Positions 53,652 through 63,018 of a DNA stretch of 64,000 nucleotides are shown here, in pieces. A model generated the notes under the pieces. The model saw nothing but the letters and a program-made list of their open reading frames with translations, was not told where the DNA came from and ran no database searches. How positions within the stretch are numbered: the stretch's first letter is position 1; each line of letters opens with the position of its first letter. The stretch spans positions 558,001-622,000 of the forward strand of contig NZ_JAKZFS010000001.1 in the NCBI RefSeq assembly GCF_022808915.1, in the 5' to 3' direction. The position numbers were made by a program, and so were the translations under genes. This stretch comes from Fundidesulfovibrio terrae (lineage in GTDB: Bacteria; Desulfobacterota; Desulfovibrionia; Desulfovibrionales; Desulfovibrionaceae).

Positions 53652-55343
53652 TTACAGCACCTTGAAGCTGAGCACTTCGTTGGACTCCGGCTGGATGACG
53701 TGCACGCCGCAGGCGATGCAGGGGTCAAAGGAGTGCACGGTGCGCAGGATTTCAACGGGGCGCTTCGGATCGGCGATCGGGGTTCCGACCAGGGCCTCTT
53801 CCACCGGGGACAGCTTGCCGGCGGCGCAGCGGGGTCCGAGGCTCCAGGTGGAGGGCACGACCAACTGGAAGTTGTTGATCTTGCCGCCCTTGATGTCGAT
53901 CCAGTGGGACAGGGCGCCGCGGGGGGCGTCCACGAAGCCGACGCCCTGAGCGGAGTCGGGCATCTTCCATTCCTGGTACAGCTTGTTGTTGCCCTTCTTC
54001 ACGTTGGAGGCCAGCTGCTTCACCCAGCCTTCGATCTCGGCGGCGATGACCGCGGTCTCGATGCCGCGGGCAGCGGTGCGGCCCAGGGTGGAGAACAGGG
54101 CTTCCTTGCCGACGCCCAGGTTCTTGAGCACCATGTCCACGGTCTTGACGGTGGTCTTGTGTCCCTTGGCGTAGGCCACCAGGACCTTGGCCAGCGGGCC
54201 GGTCTCCATGGGCTCGCCCATGTAGCGGGGGGCCTTCATCCAGGAGTAGCGGTCCTTGTCGTCCAGGTTGGTGTACTGGGGATCGGTGACGCCCTCGTAG
54301 GGATGCTTGGCTTCGTTGCCCTTGTACCAGGAGTGGGCCACGTGCTCCATGATCTGCTTCTGGTCAACGGCCTTCACGCCGGCCAGGTCGCGCTTCATGA
54401 TGACGCCGGAGGGCAGGAAGCGGTTGTCCAGGCCGTGTTCGCCCTTCTGGGGGAACTCGCCGAAGCAGATGAAGTTGGAGGTGCCGCCGATGCCGCCCCA
54501 GTCCTTGTAGTAGGAAGCCACGGCCAGCAGGTCGGGGATGTAGCATTCGTTGATGAACGCGTTCACTTCCTTGAACAAGGTCAGGTACTCGGCGATGCGC
54601 TCGGGGCGCAGGGCGTCGTAGTTGGTGCAGCCGCCAACCACGGTGAACTGGGTGTGGGGGTTCTTGGCGCCGAAGATGGCCATGGCCCGGGCGGCCTTCA
54701 CCTGCAGGTGCAGGGCTTCAAGGTAGTGGGCGGTGGCGATCAGGTTGACTTCGGGGGGCAGGTAGTAGGCCTGGTGCCCGCCGAGGAAGTAGGCGTTGGT
54801 GAAGATGCCCAGCTGGCCGGAGTCGACCAGGGCCTTGACCTTGTCCTGAACGGCCTTGAGGTCTTCGGCCTTGGTCTTGCGCTTCGAGATGGAGTTGGCG
54901 ATCTTGGCGGCGGCGACCGGGTCGGCCTTGAGCGCGCTGGTGACGTCAACCCAGTCCAGGGCGTGCAGGTGATAGAAGTGCACGATGTGGTCATGCAGGT
55001 ACTGGGAAGCCATGACCAGGTTGCGCATGAGGGTGGCGTTCTCGGGCACGTTCACGCCGACGGCGTTGTCCACGGCGCGGGTGGAGGCCAGGGCGTGCAC
55101 GTAGGTGCAGACGCCGCAGGAGCGCTGGGTGAAGTGCTGGGCGTCGCGGGGGTCGCGGCCCTTGAGGATGATCTCCAGGCCGCGGAACAGCTGCGAGGAG
55201 CTCCAGGCGTTCTTGATCTTGCCCGCTTCAAGCTCGACCACGATGCGCAGGTGACCCTCGATGCGGGTGACGGGGTCAACTACGACGGGGCCGGTGAAGG
55301 TGCTCTGGGGCGTTTTCATGATTTGAGGCTTGCTGTCAGCCAT
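53652..55343 (-). CDS. hynA: Periplasmic [NiFe] hydrogenase large subunit
   Basis: 563 aa. N-terminal Ni ligands in RSCGVCTYVHALAS (Cys76, Cys79) and C-terminal ligands in DPCIACGVH (Cys542, Cys545). The final 15 residues after His548 (VIQPESNEVLSFKVL) are the propeptide removed by the protease. The ligand is Cys and no in-frame TGA is used, so this is the NiFe and not the NiFeSe form. No signal peptide: co-exported with the small subunit. The start is 49 bp after hynB. Confidence 0.97.
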   Translation of the reverse strand: MADSKPQIMKTPQSTFTGPVVVDPVTRIEGHLRIVVELEAGKIKNAWSSSQLFRGLEIILKGRDPRDAQHFTQRSCGVCTYVHALASTRAVDNAVGVNVPENATLMRNLVMASQYLHDHIVHFYHLHALDWVDVTSALKADPVAAAKIANSISKRKTKAEDLKAVQDKVKALVDSGQLGIFTNAYFLGGHQAYYLPPEVNLIATAHYLEALHLQVKAARAMAIFGAKNPHTQFTVVGGCTNYDALRPERIAEYLTLFKEVNAFINECYIPDLLAVASYYKDWGGIGGTSNFICFGEFPQKGEHGLDNRFLPSGVIMKRDLAGVKAVDQKQIMEHVAHSWYKGNEAKHPYEGVTDPQYTNLDDKDRYSWMKAPRYMGEPMETGPLAKVLVAYAKGHKTTVKTVDMVLKNLGVGKEALFSTLGRTAARGIETAVIAAEIEGWVKQLASNVKKGNNKLYQEWKMPDSAQGVGFVDAPRGALSHWIDIKGGKINNFQLVVPSTWSLGPRCAAGKLSPVEEALVGTPIADPKRPVEILRTVHSFDPCIACGVHVIQPESNEVLSFKVL

Positions 55344-55392
55344 GACTTTCCTCCGTGAGGTGTGCTGCGGTTCGGGCTACTTGCGGACCAGA

Positions 55393-56340
55393 CTAACGGC
55401 CGACGTAGAACGGGGACATGGAGTCCCAGAAGTTGGGCTCGGAGCACCCGATGCAGGGGTGGCCAGCCTGAACGGGCCAGTTGGTCGAGTTGAAGAGCAC
55501 CTTGGGGCAGTTGTTGTACGTCTCGGGCCCGCGGCAGCCGAGCTCATAGAGGCAGTAGCCTTTCTTTGCTTCCTCGGAGTCGAAGCTCTTGGCAAATTCG
55601 CCGGCGTCGAAGTGCTTCAGGCGCGGGCACTGATCGTGCACCAGCTTGCCGTAGAAAACCTTGGGACGCTGGTTGGAGTCGAGTTCGATCTTGTCGCCCT
55701 TGAGGAAGGCCACGACCGCGCCCACGAAGTTGATGGGGTTGGGCGGGCAGCCGGCGATGTTGATCACGTCCGTGCGGTTCAGGAACTTGCTCACGGAGAC
55801 GGCCTGGGAGGGGTTGGGCTTGGCGGCCTGGACGCCGCCGAAGGTGGCGCACGCGCCGATGGCGATGATGGCCTTGGCCTTCTCGGCGGCCATCTTCAGG
55901 TTGTCGGCCATGGTGTGGCCGCCCACCTTGCCCCAAGCGCCGTTTTCAACGGTGGGGATGGCGCCTTCCTGCACGAGGATGAAGCCATCGGGGGAATTGA
56001 TGGCGTCATGCAGAGCCTTCTCGGCGGCTTCGCCTGCGGCGGCCATGATGGTCTCATGGTAGTCCAGGCTGATGGTGTCGAGGATCAGGGCGTCGATGAA
56101 GGGCTCATAGGTGCGCAGCACGGCTTCGGAGCAGCCGGTGCATTCGGCGCCGTGCAGGTAGACGACGCTGGGGCGCTTCTTGGCGGTCAGGGCAGCGGCC
56201 ACATCAGCCGCGGCGCCGGGGCCCATGCCAAGAGCGGTTGCCACCGCCGCGCAAAACTTCATGAAGTCGCGGCGGGAGACGCCCTTTTCTTCCAGACGTT
56301 TTTCGGCGTCGTCCTTGGCGAGACCAATGGATACGCGCAT
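55393..56340 (-). CDS. hynB: Periplasmic [NiFe] hydrogenase small subunit
   Basis: 315 aa. Tat leader with [20 protein letters not shown] at residues 21-40. Fe-S cluster Cys sets: [30 protein letters not shown] and [20 protein letters not shown]. Proximal, medial and distal clusters pass electrons toward periplasmic cytochrome c3, as in other Desulfovibrio. No membrane C-terminal helix, so the enzyme is soluble. Good GGAGG site before the ATG. Confidence 0.97.
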   Translation of the reverse strand: MRVSIGLAKDDAEKRLEEKGVSRRDFMKFCAAVATALGMGPGAAADVAAALTAKKRPSVVYLHGAECTGCSEAVLRTYEPFIDALILDTISLDYHETIMAAAGEAAEKALHDAINSPDGFILVQEGAIPTVENGAWGKVGGHTMADNLKMAAEKAKAIIAIGACATFGGVQAAKPNPSQAVSVSKFLNRTDVINIAGCPPNPINFVGAVVAFLKGDKIELDSNQRPKVFYGKLVHDQCPRLKHFDAGEFAKSFDSEEAKKGYCLYELGCRGPETYNNCPKVLFNSTNWPVQAGHPCIGCSEPNFWDSMSPFYVGR

Positions 56341-56712
56341 ACGGACCTCCCAAATCGTTACAGGTTGGCTGGTCGGTTGTGTTGATAAGGCCCCACTGCA
56401 AACCGGAAGCGGCTTCCCCCACAGATGCCGCGCCGGCGAAGATCCAAAGTCAATGGACCTGACACTTCCAGGCTGGGCGGGACCTTAGCAGAAGTGAAAT
56501 GTATTTGCCAGCGGAAATTGTGACTTGGCGCACAAGTCCCGCAAGAAGCTCTTGGGGCGGGGGTGGTGTCGCACGCAGCAGGACGTTTCGGCGTGGAAAA
56601 CGCCTCTCGCTGGCCCAGATGGGGTCGGATAATGCAGTCCGTGCTACGATGCAATAAACGGTGCTACAGTTCTTGAGAAAAAAAGAACAAGCCAGCAACC
56701 AGGCTGCACGCC
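56341..56712. other. 372-bp hydrogenase leader and intergenic region
   Basis: Between the start of hynB and the stop of the phosphatase regulator. It must include the hydrogenase promoter, but I found no convincing -35/-10 pair and no sigma-54 GG-N10-GC site with good flanks. The sequence near 56668-56690 has a weak GTTCTT/AAGAAC hairpin that could end the Wsp-like operon. Confidence 0.45.
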
Positions 56713-57873
56713 TCACGAAAGGGTGATCTTCAGCATGGACAGGTCGTCGTCCAGGGTGTCCCTGCCCAGCAGTGAGCGCACGTGGGCCAGCATGGAGTCG
56801 AGTTCCGGCCCTTGGCCGCCGGATTGCGACACGGCGTAGTCCTTGAACTCCTCGTAGCTCCACATGCCGCCGCTTGGGCGGCGTATCTCGTAGGCCCCGT
56901 CGGAGAACACCAGCAGTCGGGCCGGGCTTTCCACGGCGATCTCGGATTCCTTGTAGGCCACGTCGGGCATGGCCCCGATGAAGATGCTCTGGCAGCGCAG
57001 CTCAGCGACATCGCCGCCCGCCTGGAACAGGATGGGCGGCGGGTGCCCGGCCGAGGCGAAGCGCAGCCTGCGAGTGCGGGTGTCGTACACGCCGTAGAAG
57101 ATGGTGAAGTAGAGGTCGTTCTGCAGGGGCATCTGGAACACGGCGTTGAGTCCGGCCATGACCTGGCTGGGCGAGGCGAAGTCCACCCCCGGCAGGGTCT
57201 GGGAGCGCAGCACGTTGAGCGCCGAAACCGACAGCAGGGCCGGTCCCACGCCGTGGTCGCACACGTCCAGCAGGTAGAAGGCGAAGCGGTTCTCGTCGAC
57301 CCAGTGGTAGCCCAGAGCGTCCCCGCCAAGCTGGGCCGAGGGTTCGAAGAGCCACTGGGTGCGCACGGGGCCGTCCTCCACGGGGCGGGGCAGGAGGTTG
57401 CGCACGTACTGCGCGGCCTGGTCAAGCTGGCGGGCCAGCTCCTGGTAGGCCCGGTTGCGTTCCAGAAGGCGCGTGTAGCCTTGGGAGTGGTGGCGGATGC
57501 GGGCCACCAGCTCCACCCGGTCGGGCAGCTTCACCAGGTAGTCGTTGGCCCCCAGGGCGAACGCCTGGGCCTTGGTCTCGGGGTCTTCCCGGGTGGAGAG
57601 CACCACCAGGGGCAGGTCCTTGAGCTTGGGGTGGGCGCGGAAATACCGCACCAGGGTCAGGCCGTCGATGTCCGGCATCACCAGGTCCAGAAGGACCACC
57701 GTGGGCGCGTGGGCCAATGCCTCGGGCAGGGCCTTGGCCGGATCCTGCACGCTGTGGAAGGCGATGTCGGACTCGGGGGCCAGCATGCGGCGCACGGCCT
57801 CGGCCACCATGGCCTGGTCGTCCACCAGAAGGACGGTGACGCTGGGATTGGCGGGATCGGAAGATGCGGTCAT
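56713..57873 (-). CDS. Response regulator with PP2C/SpoIIE-type phosphatase output
   Basis: 386 aa from the ATG at 57873; the in-frame ATG at 57891 overlaps the upstream gene but has no ribosome site. Receiver domain (LLVDDQAM, LLDLVMPD, LVKLPD), coiled linker, then a PPM phosphatase with QLGGDALG, DVCDHGVGPALLS, AGHPPPILF, LVFSDGAYE and LDDDLSMLK, so both metal-binding Asp sets are present. Takes the place of the REC-GGDEF protein WspR in this chemosensory operon. Likely dephosphorylates a STAS-type anti-sigma antagonist; none is in the window. Confidence 0.92.
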   Translation of the reverse strand: MTASSDPANPSVTVLLVDDQAMVAEAVRRMLAPESDIAFHSVQDPAKALPEALAHAPTVVLLDLVMPDIDGLTLVRYFRAHPKLKDLPLVVLSTREDPETKAQAFALGANDYLVKLPDRVELVARIRHHSQGYTRLLERNRAYQELARQLDQAAQYVRNLLPRPVEDGPVRTQWLFEPSAQLGGDALGYHWVDENRFAFYLLDVCDHGVGPALLSVSALNVLRSQTLPGVDFASPSQVMAGLNAVFQMPLQNDLYFTIFYGVYDTRTRRLRFASAGHPPPILFQAGGDVAELRCQSIFIGAMPDVAYKESEIAVESPARLLVFSDGAYEIRRPSGGMWSYEEFKDYAVSQSGGQGPELDSMLAHVRSLLGRDTLDDDLSMLKITLS

Positions 57874-57883
57874 GGCGCGTGCC

Positions 57884-58474
57884 TTATCCATGCGGGCGCA
57901 GGTGTCTGGCGGCCTGGGCCGCGATGGCGGAAAGGGGCAGCACCAACTGGGCGGCGCCGAGGTCCCGGGCGGCCTTGGGCATGCCGTAGATGGCGCTGCT
58001 GCCCTGATCTTGGGCGATGGTCAGCCAGCCGGCCTCCTTGAGGCGCAAAAGCCCCTTGGCCCCGTCGCTGCCCATGCCGGTGAGCAGCACGGCCACGCCC
58101 CTGGGAATGCGCGACTCGGCCAGGCTCTCGAAGAGGGTGTCGATGGACGGGCGGTAGGGCGTGCCCGAGGGCTCCGGGCTGTAGAGCAGGGTGTGCACGG
58201 GCGAGAGCACCAGATGGTCGCCGCCCCTGGCCACGTAGACGCGCCCGGGCTTGAGCCGGTCCCCGTCCTGGGCCAGGGAGACGGGGAAGCTGGTCTGGGT
58301 GGCCAGCCATTCGGCCAGGTTGCGGCTGAAGGTCTGGTCTAGGTGCTGCACCACCAGTATGGCGGCGCGCAGGTCGGACGGCAGCCCCGCGAGCAGTTCG
58401 GCCACGGCCTTGGGGCCTCCGGTTGACGCGCCGATGGCCAGCACCGGCGTGTTCAGGCAGCAGACCGCCTCCAT
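57884..58474 (-). CDS. CheB-like methylesterase without receiver domain
   Basis: About 196 aa from the ATG at 58474 (ATGA overlap with the CheA stop). Catalytic domain only: AIGASTGGPKAV with the Ser, VVQHLDQTFSRNLAEWL, and LLTGMGSDGAKG near the Asp. WspF and CheB normally carry an N-terminal receiver; here it is missing, so demethylation is not controlled by direct phosphorylation of this protein. Confidence 0.92.
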   Translation of the reverse strand: MEAVCCLNTPVLAIGASTGGPKAVAELLAGLPSDLRAAILVVQHLDQTFSRNLAEWLATQTSFPVSLAQDGDRLKPGRVYVARGGDHLVLSPVHTLLYSPEPSGTPYRPSIDTLFESLAESRIPRGVAVLLTGMGSDGAKGLLRLKEAGWLTIAQDQGSSAIYGMPKAARDLGAAQLVLPLSAIAAQAARHLRPHG

Positions 58475-60810
58475 CACGGCTCCCCGATGAGGTCTGACAC
58501 GGCCGCCAGCAGCGCTTCGTCGTGGAAGCCCGATTTGGCCAGGTAGTAGTCGGCGCCGGCCTCGAGCCCGGCCAGGCGGTCTTCCTGGCGGTCCTTGTAG
58601 GAGACGATCATCACCGGCGTGCGCGAAAGGTCCGGGTCGGCCTTGATGCGCCGGGTGAGCTCGATGCCGGTCATGCGGGGCATGTCCACGTCGGTCACGA
58701 CCAGGTCGTAGCCTCCGGTGCGGGCCAGGGCCAGCCCTTCGGAGCCGTCCACGGCGGTGTCGGTCAGGTAGCCGCGCCCGGCCAGCAGCTGGCGCTCCAC
58801 CTCGCGCACGGTAAGGGAGTCGTCGACCACGAGGATTCTTTTGACCCGTTTCGCCGGGACCGCCGCCCCGCCCGCGCCCACTCCCGCCAGGCGGCCCTCG
58901 TCCAGCAGGGCCTCGAGGGCGCGAGCCAGGTCGGCGACGTCCAGGATGAGCACCGGCGAGCCGTCGTCCAGGATGGACGCCGCGGCCACGCCCGGCACCT
59001 TGCCGAGCCTTGCGTCCAGGGGGTGGACCACCAGGTCGGTCTCGCCGAGGAACGCCTCCACGGCCAGCCCGAAGCGGGCGGCCCCGCTCTCCAGGACCAC
59101 CACGGGAAGCTCCTCGCCGGGTACCGGTGCGGGGGGCCTGCCCAGTATCTGGGAGGCCGGGGCAAGGCCCACGTGGGCTCCGTCCAGGGTGAGGAATTGG
59201 CGCCCCTCCACGGTGCGCAGGTCCTGCGACTCGGCCGCCACCACGCGCCCGATTCCCGAGAGCGGCAGGGCGTAGGGCTCGCCGCCAACCTGGACCACCA
59301 GGGCGCGGATCACCGAACGGCTCACGGGCAGGCGCATGACGAAAGCCGTGCCCTTGCCCGGGGCGGACTCCACCATGACCGTTCCGCCCACCTCCTGGAC
59401 CATGGACCGGACCGCGTCCAGGCCTACGCCCCTCCCGGAGACCTGGGTCAGGGCCTGGGCCGTGGTGAAGCCGGGCAGGAACAGGAATTCGAACAGTTCC
59501 GGGGCGCTCAGGCGCGCGGCCACGTCCTTGCGGGCCAGCCCCTTGCGGGCCACGGCCTCGCGCAGGACCTCGGGGTCGACGCCCCGGCCGTCGTCGGCCA
59601 GGCGGACCTCCAGGGTGCCGGAGACGTGGCGCGCGCAGAGCGTGATGCGGCCCTGGGCGGATTTTCCAAGGGCCTCGCGCTCGGCCGGCGGCTCGATGCC
59701 GTGGTCCACTGCGTTTCGCGCCAGGTGCATGAGCGGGGCCTCGAGCTTGTCCAAAATGTCTCGGTCGACGGCGGCCTTGGAGCCGTCCAGGGTGAAGCGG
59801 ACCTTCTTGCCGAGCTCGCGCGAGAGGTCGCGCACCAGCCTGGGCAGGGGGCGCGCGCCCTCGCCGAAGGGCCGCATGCGGCTGCCCAGCACCTGCCCGT
59901 AGAGGCGGTCCGAAAGCGATTCCAAGCGCTGGGTGAGGGCGTCCATGGACGCCAGGGTGGAACCGAACGACTCCATGATCTTGGCGGTCAGGGCCAGGGC
60001 AGCCTCGGCCCGCACGGACGTTTCGTCCCCGGCGGCCTGGGAGCGCAGCTCGGCCAGGGTGTCCACCAGGTCCATGAGGTCGCGCCTGCCGCCGCGCATG
60101 CGGGTGAAGATGCGTCCGAGAGCACCGGCCTCCACCACGCACTGCCCGGCCAGGCCCATGAGCCGCCCCACCAGGGCGGCCGAGAGGCGCACCACGCCGT
60201 CTTGGGGCTCCGCGGATGCCTCCGTGCCGGGGGGGGCGGGCTGGCCTGCCTGGTCCGGCGAGGCGGGACGGTACGCAATGCTTTCCGCACCCGGGGTGGC
60301 CGTTCCGGTCCCGCCGGGCGTCTCGGTGCTCAAGGATGTTGGCCCGGCCGAATCTGCCGCATCTGCGGAACCGGACGTCACAGTGCCGCAGGGCTCGGCT
60401 CCGGCCTGCTGCTCCCCGGCGTCGCGCAGGTTGCGGGCCAGGCGGGCCGCCTCGGAGGCCGAGGCTTCCAGCAGGCCGGGCATCTCGGCGGGCCTGGCCG
60501 CGCCGAGGCGTCCGAAGAAGTCGTTGGCCGCGAGAAGGGCGTCCACGTGGGCCGGGCAGGGAGCAAGCGTCCCTTTCTGGAACGCCTGGAAGACGTCCTC
60601 CATGGCGTGGGCCAGCTCCACCGCCTGGGGCAGGTTCACGATGCGGGCCGCGCCCTTGATGGAATGGGCGGCGCGCATGAGGGGCTCCATGCGCTCGGGG
60701 CTCGGGTCCGCCTCCAGGGCCACGAGGCCGTCCTCGATGGACTGGCGGTGCATCTGGAGCTCCATGGCGAAGAGCTCGAGCAGGGAGAGATCGGCCAGTT
60801 CCGGGGTCAT
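58474..60810 (-). CDS. Hybrid CheA histidine kinase (CheA-REC, WspE-like)
   Basis: About 778 aa from the ATG at 60810. Hpt domain with phospho-His49 in MRAAHSIKGAARI. A Pro/Ala-rich linker leads to the dimerisation and HATPase domain (NAVDHGIEPPAERE, GRGVGLDAV, GKGTAFVMRLP). A CheW-like domain is followed by a C-terminal receiver from about 655 (ILVVDDSLTVREVE, VVTDVDMPR, YYLAKSGF). Receiver fusion is as in WspE. The start overlaps the preceding CheW-like gene by 4 bp. Confidence 0.95.
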   Translation of the reverse strand: MTPELADLSLLELFAMELQMHRQSIEDGLVALEADPSPERMEPLMRAAHSIKGAARIVNLPQAVELAHAMEDVFQAFQKGTLAPCPAHVDALLAANDFFGRLGAARPAEMPGLLEASASEAARLARNLRDAGEQQAGAEPCGTVTSGSADAADSAGPTSLSTETPGGTGTATPGAESIAYRPASPDQAGQPAPPGTEASAEPQDGVVRLSAALVGRLMGLAGQCVVEAGALGRIFTRMRGGRRDLMDLVDTLAELRSQAAGDETSVRAEAALALTAKIMESFGSTLASMDALTQRLESLSDRLYGQVLGSRMRPFGEGARPLPRLVRDLSRELGKKVRFTLDGSKAAVDRDILDKLEAPLMHLARNAVDHGIEPPAEREALGKSAQGRITLCARHVSGTLEVRLADDGRGVDPEVLREAVARKGLARKDVAARLSAPELFEFLFLPGFTTAQALTQVSGRGVGLDAVRSMVQEVGGTVMVESAPGKGTAFVMRLPVSRSVIRALVVQVGGEPYALPLSGIGRVVAAESQDLRTVEGRQFLTLDGAHVGLAPASQILGRPPAPVPGEELPVVVLESGAARFGLAVEAFLGETDLVVHPLDARLGKVPGVAAASILDDGSPVLILDVADLARALEALLDEGRLAGVGAGGAAVPAKRVKRILVVDDSLTVREVERQLLAGRGYLTDTAVDGSEGLALARTGGYDLVVTDVDMPRMTGIELTRRIKADPDLSRTPVMIVSYKDRQEDRLAGLEAGADYYLAKSGFHDEALLAAVSDLIGEP

Positions 60811-61364
60811 GGCCTGAGGCTCCTGGCCAGGGCCCGGCCGAGGCTTTCGGTGTCGACGATCCCGGCGGTGCGCCCTTCGAGCTCGGCCATGGCCGTCACC
60901 AGAGGGTGTGGCGAGCGGGCCACGGTGTCCGGCGGCGGGGACGCGGCCTCCGGATCGAACCCGCACGTGCCCAGGGCCTCATCGGCCAACAGGGCGAAGC
61001 GCCCCTCGGGCACGTTCACGGTGATGAGCCGGGCGCGGGCAGGGACGGACTCCGGCTCGCCTCCGGCCAGGGCCGCCAGGGACACGCAGGGCAGAAGCTC
61101 GCCGTCCACGTTGGCCAGCCCCAGAAAAGCCTGCGAGGTCATGTGCGGAACCGAGTGCACCGGACCGGCCGGGCGGGCCGACTCCACGATGGCCGTGGGC
61201 AGGGCGATCCATTCCTTTCCGGCCCGCACCAGAAGCGCCCCCTGGCGGGCGGCCTGGCGGGCGGGCTTGGGCGCCGCGGTCTGGGCGGTCCATTCTGCGA
61301 TGGTCTCGGCCGAGACCTCCCGGTCGAAGAGGATTTTTGCCGCGTGGGCGTCGGAACCGTTCAC
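60807..61364 (-). CDS. CheW-like coupling protein (WspD position)
   Basis: 185 aa. An unusual 40-residue N-terminal extension leads to a CheW fold (GALLVRAGKEWIALPTAIVE, FLGLANVDGELLPCVSLAAL, RFALLADEALG). Longer than normal CheW, like WspD. It couples receptors to the CheA homologue. Overlaps both neighbours by 4 bp. Confidence 0.88.
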   Translation of the reverse strand: MNGSDAHAAKILFDREVSAETIAEWTAQTAAPKPARQAARQGALLVRAGKEWIALPTAIVESARPAGPVHSVPHMTSQAFLGLANVDGELLPCVSLAALAGGEPESVPARARLITVNVPEGRFALLADEALGTCGFDPEAASPPPDTVARSPHPLVTAMAELEGRTAGIVDTESLGRALARSLRP

Positions 61365-62572
61365 GGCCTGGACTCTCCATTACGCCCGGTGCGCCGGGCG
61401 CGGGCCGCCACGAGCTCGGCCTCGTCCTCTCGGCCCCTGGCGCGGTGCAACAGTTCAAGATGGGCCAGGGCCTCCGGGTGGGCGGGGTCCAGGTACAGGG
61501 CCCGGCGCAGGGCCTCCTCGGCCTCGTCCTCGCGCCCCTTCGCCAGGAGGGCCGCCGCCTTGAGCTGGAACAGCTGGGCGCTCGGACCTGCCTGGGACAC
61601 GGCCTGCTCGATCAGGGCCAGGGCTCCGTCCAGGTCGCCGGAATCGGCCAGCTCCCGGGCCTTTCGGGCCGGATCGCCAGCCGGGGCTGCCGGAACGGCC
61701 GGGTGGACCGGTTCAGGGGGGGGGGCGGGAGCGGAACCGGAGCGGGCCCGTGGCGGCGCGGCCGGGGCGCAAGCGTCGCGCGAGGCGTGGACCTGGGCGG
61801 TCCCGGTGGCCGGAGCGACGGTGCCCGCGGCCGTGGCCGGACCGGATGCATAGGGCGTGAGCCCCAGGCTTAAAAACGCGCCCGCCTCGGCGGGACTTGC
61901 GAAGAACGCGCCGCGCGCGCCCGTGAGGCGCGACAGGTTGCGCGCCAGGGCCAGACGCGCGGGCGGGGCCAGGTAGATGAGCAGGTGCCTGCAGAATACC
62001 ACCTGATAGGGCGGCTCGCCTGCCAGAAACGAATCGCCCACCGCGTCGGCCTCGATGAACCGGATGCGCGAGAGCGCCTCGGGCGAGAGGCGCGCGCCTC
62101 CGTCCTCCACGACAAGATGCCCGCCGTGGTCCTTGAGCGCCCCCCGCAGGCTGGCGGGGCCGAACCGTCCGGTGCGGGCCTTGTCCAGGGCCTCGGGGCT
62201 GGCGTCCACGGCGTCGATGAGGAATTCCTCCGGCGCAAGGCCCGCTTCCAGGAAGGTGATGGCCATGGACGCCGGTTCCTCGCCGGTGGCACAGGGGACG
62301 CAGAGCGCGCGCACGGGCCTGGGCAGGGCGGCGGCCATGCCGGCCAGTTGGGCGAAGGTGTCAGGATCGCGGAAGAGCCAGGTCTCCTGCACCACGGCTT
62401 CCCCGGCCAGAAGGCGGCGCTCCCCGGCGTCGGCGTCGAGCCGTGAAAGGTAGGCATGCGCGTCGAGACCCAGGCGAGCGGCCCCGCGCACGAAGGCGCG
62501 ACGGATATTGGCCGCCCCCACCGCCATGGGATCGAGCCCGCACAGCGAGGCCGCGCGTTCGAACTGGTTCAT
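61361..62572 (-). CDS. CheR-type methyltransferase with TPR tail (WspC-like)
   Basis: 403 aa. SAM-dependent MCP methyltransferase: CVPCATGEEPASMAITFLEA as the SAM-binding loop, RFIEADAVGDSFLAG, and FCRHLLIYLAPPARLAL. A Pro/Ala linker leads to TPR-like repeats (LALIEQAVSQAGPSAQLFQL, AEEALRRALYLDPAHPEALA). The TPR fusion is as in WspC. A run of ten C on the coding strand lies in the linker near residue 285 and would be a slippage site able to remove the TPR part. Confidence 0.93.
   Translation of the reverse strand: MNQFERAASLCGLDPMAVGAANIRRAFVRGAARLGLDAHAYLSRLDADAGERRLLAGEAVVQETWLFRDPDTFAQLAGMAAALPRPVRALCVPCATGEEPASMAITFLEAGLAPEEFLIDAVDASPEALDKARTGRFGPASLRGALKDHGGHLVVEDGGARLSPEALSRIRFIEADAVGDSFLAGEPPYQVVFCRHLLIYLAPPARLALARNLSRLTGARGAFFASPAEAGAFLSLGLTPYASGPATAAGTVAPATGTAQVHASRDACAPAAPPRARSGSAPAPPPEPVHPAVPAAPAGDPARKARELADSGDLDGALALIEQAVSQAGPSAQLFQLKAAALLAKGREDEAEEALRRALYLDPAHPEALAHLELLHRARGREDEAELVAARARRTGRNGESRP
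61716..61725. repeat. Ten-base G tract inside the CheR-TPR gene
   Basis: Ten consecutive G on +, encoding AlaProProPro in the interdomain linker on -. A one-base length change would shift the frame before the TPR domain. Confidence 0.8.
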
Positions 62573-63012
62573 GCGGCCTCCAGGGCGGCCTTGAGGCTCG
62601 CCAGCAGTTCGGGCGGGAGCACCGCGCCAAGGGTCAGCACCTGCACCACCTGGCCTTCGTCGGTCACGACGCCCGCCACGTATGGCGCGGCCGGAGCTCC
62701 GGGCGGGACCAGGGCGGCCGGGTCGAGGTCCAACGTCTTGAGCACCCGCTCGGCCATGAGGCCGACGGCCAGGCCCGGAGCGGCCATGCCCACCAGGATG
62801 CGCGTGGAGGCGAAGGGCCGCGAGGGACGCCCGGCCAGCAGAACGGTCATGTCCGCCACGGGCAGGCTCGCGCCCCGGTGGTTCATGAGCCCTGCCACGT
62901 AAGGGGGCGCTCCCGGTAGGGGGGCCAGCTCCACCAGGGGGGTGATCTCCTCCACGTCCCGGGCGGGGAGGGCGAAACGGGCCCCGGCGGCCTTGAAGGT
63001 CACATGGAGCAT
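62569..63012 (-). CDS. CheW coupling protein (WspB position)
   Basis: 147 aa, single CheW domain: VTFKAAGARFALPARDVEEI, GAPPYVAGLMNHRGASLPVA, GLAVGLMAERVLKTL. The overlap with cheR is ATGA. Two CheW proteins in one operon is a Wsp hallmark. Confidence 0.93.
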   Translation of the reverse strand: MLHVTFKAAGARFALPARDVEEITPLVELAPLPGAPPYVAGLMNHRGASLPVADMTVLLAGRPSRPFASTRILVGMAAPGLAVGLMAERVLKTLDLDPAALVPPGAPAAPYVAGVVTDEGQVVQVLTLGAVLPPELLASLKAALEAA

Positions 63013-63018
63013 GCCGTG

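Noticed and set aside
53652-55343. Selenocysteine form of the hydrogenase
   Set aside because: The C-terminal Ni-binding motif is an ordinary DPCIACGVH with Cys codons and no in-frame TGA.
58522-61563. Very long open frame (over 1000 codons) on the + strand
   Set aside because: Antisense to the CheA and CheW-like genes; its composition (Gly, Gln, His, Val rich) is that of a GC-rich shadow frame.
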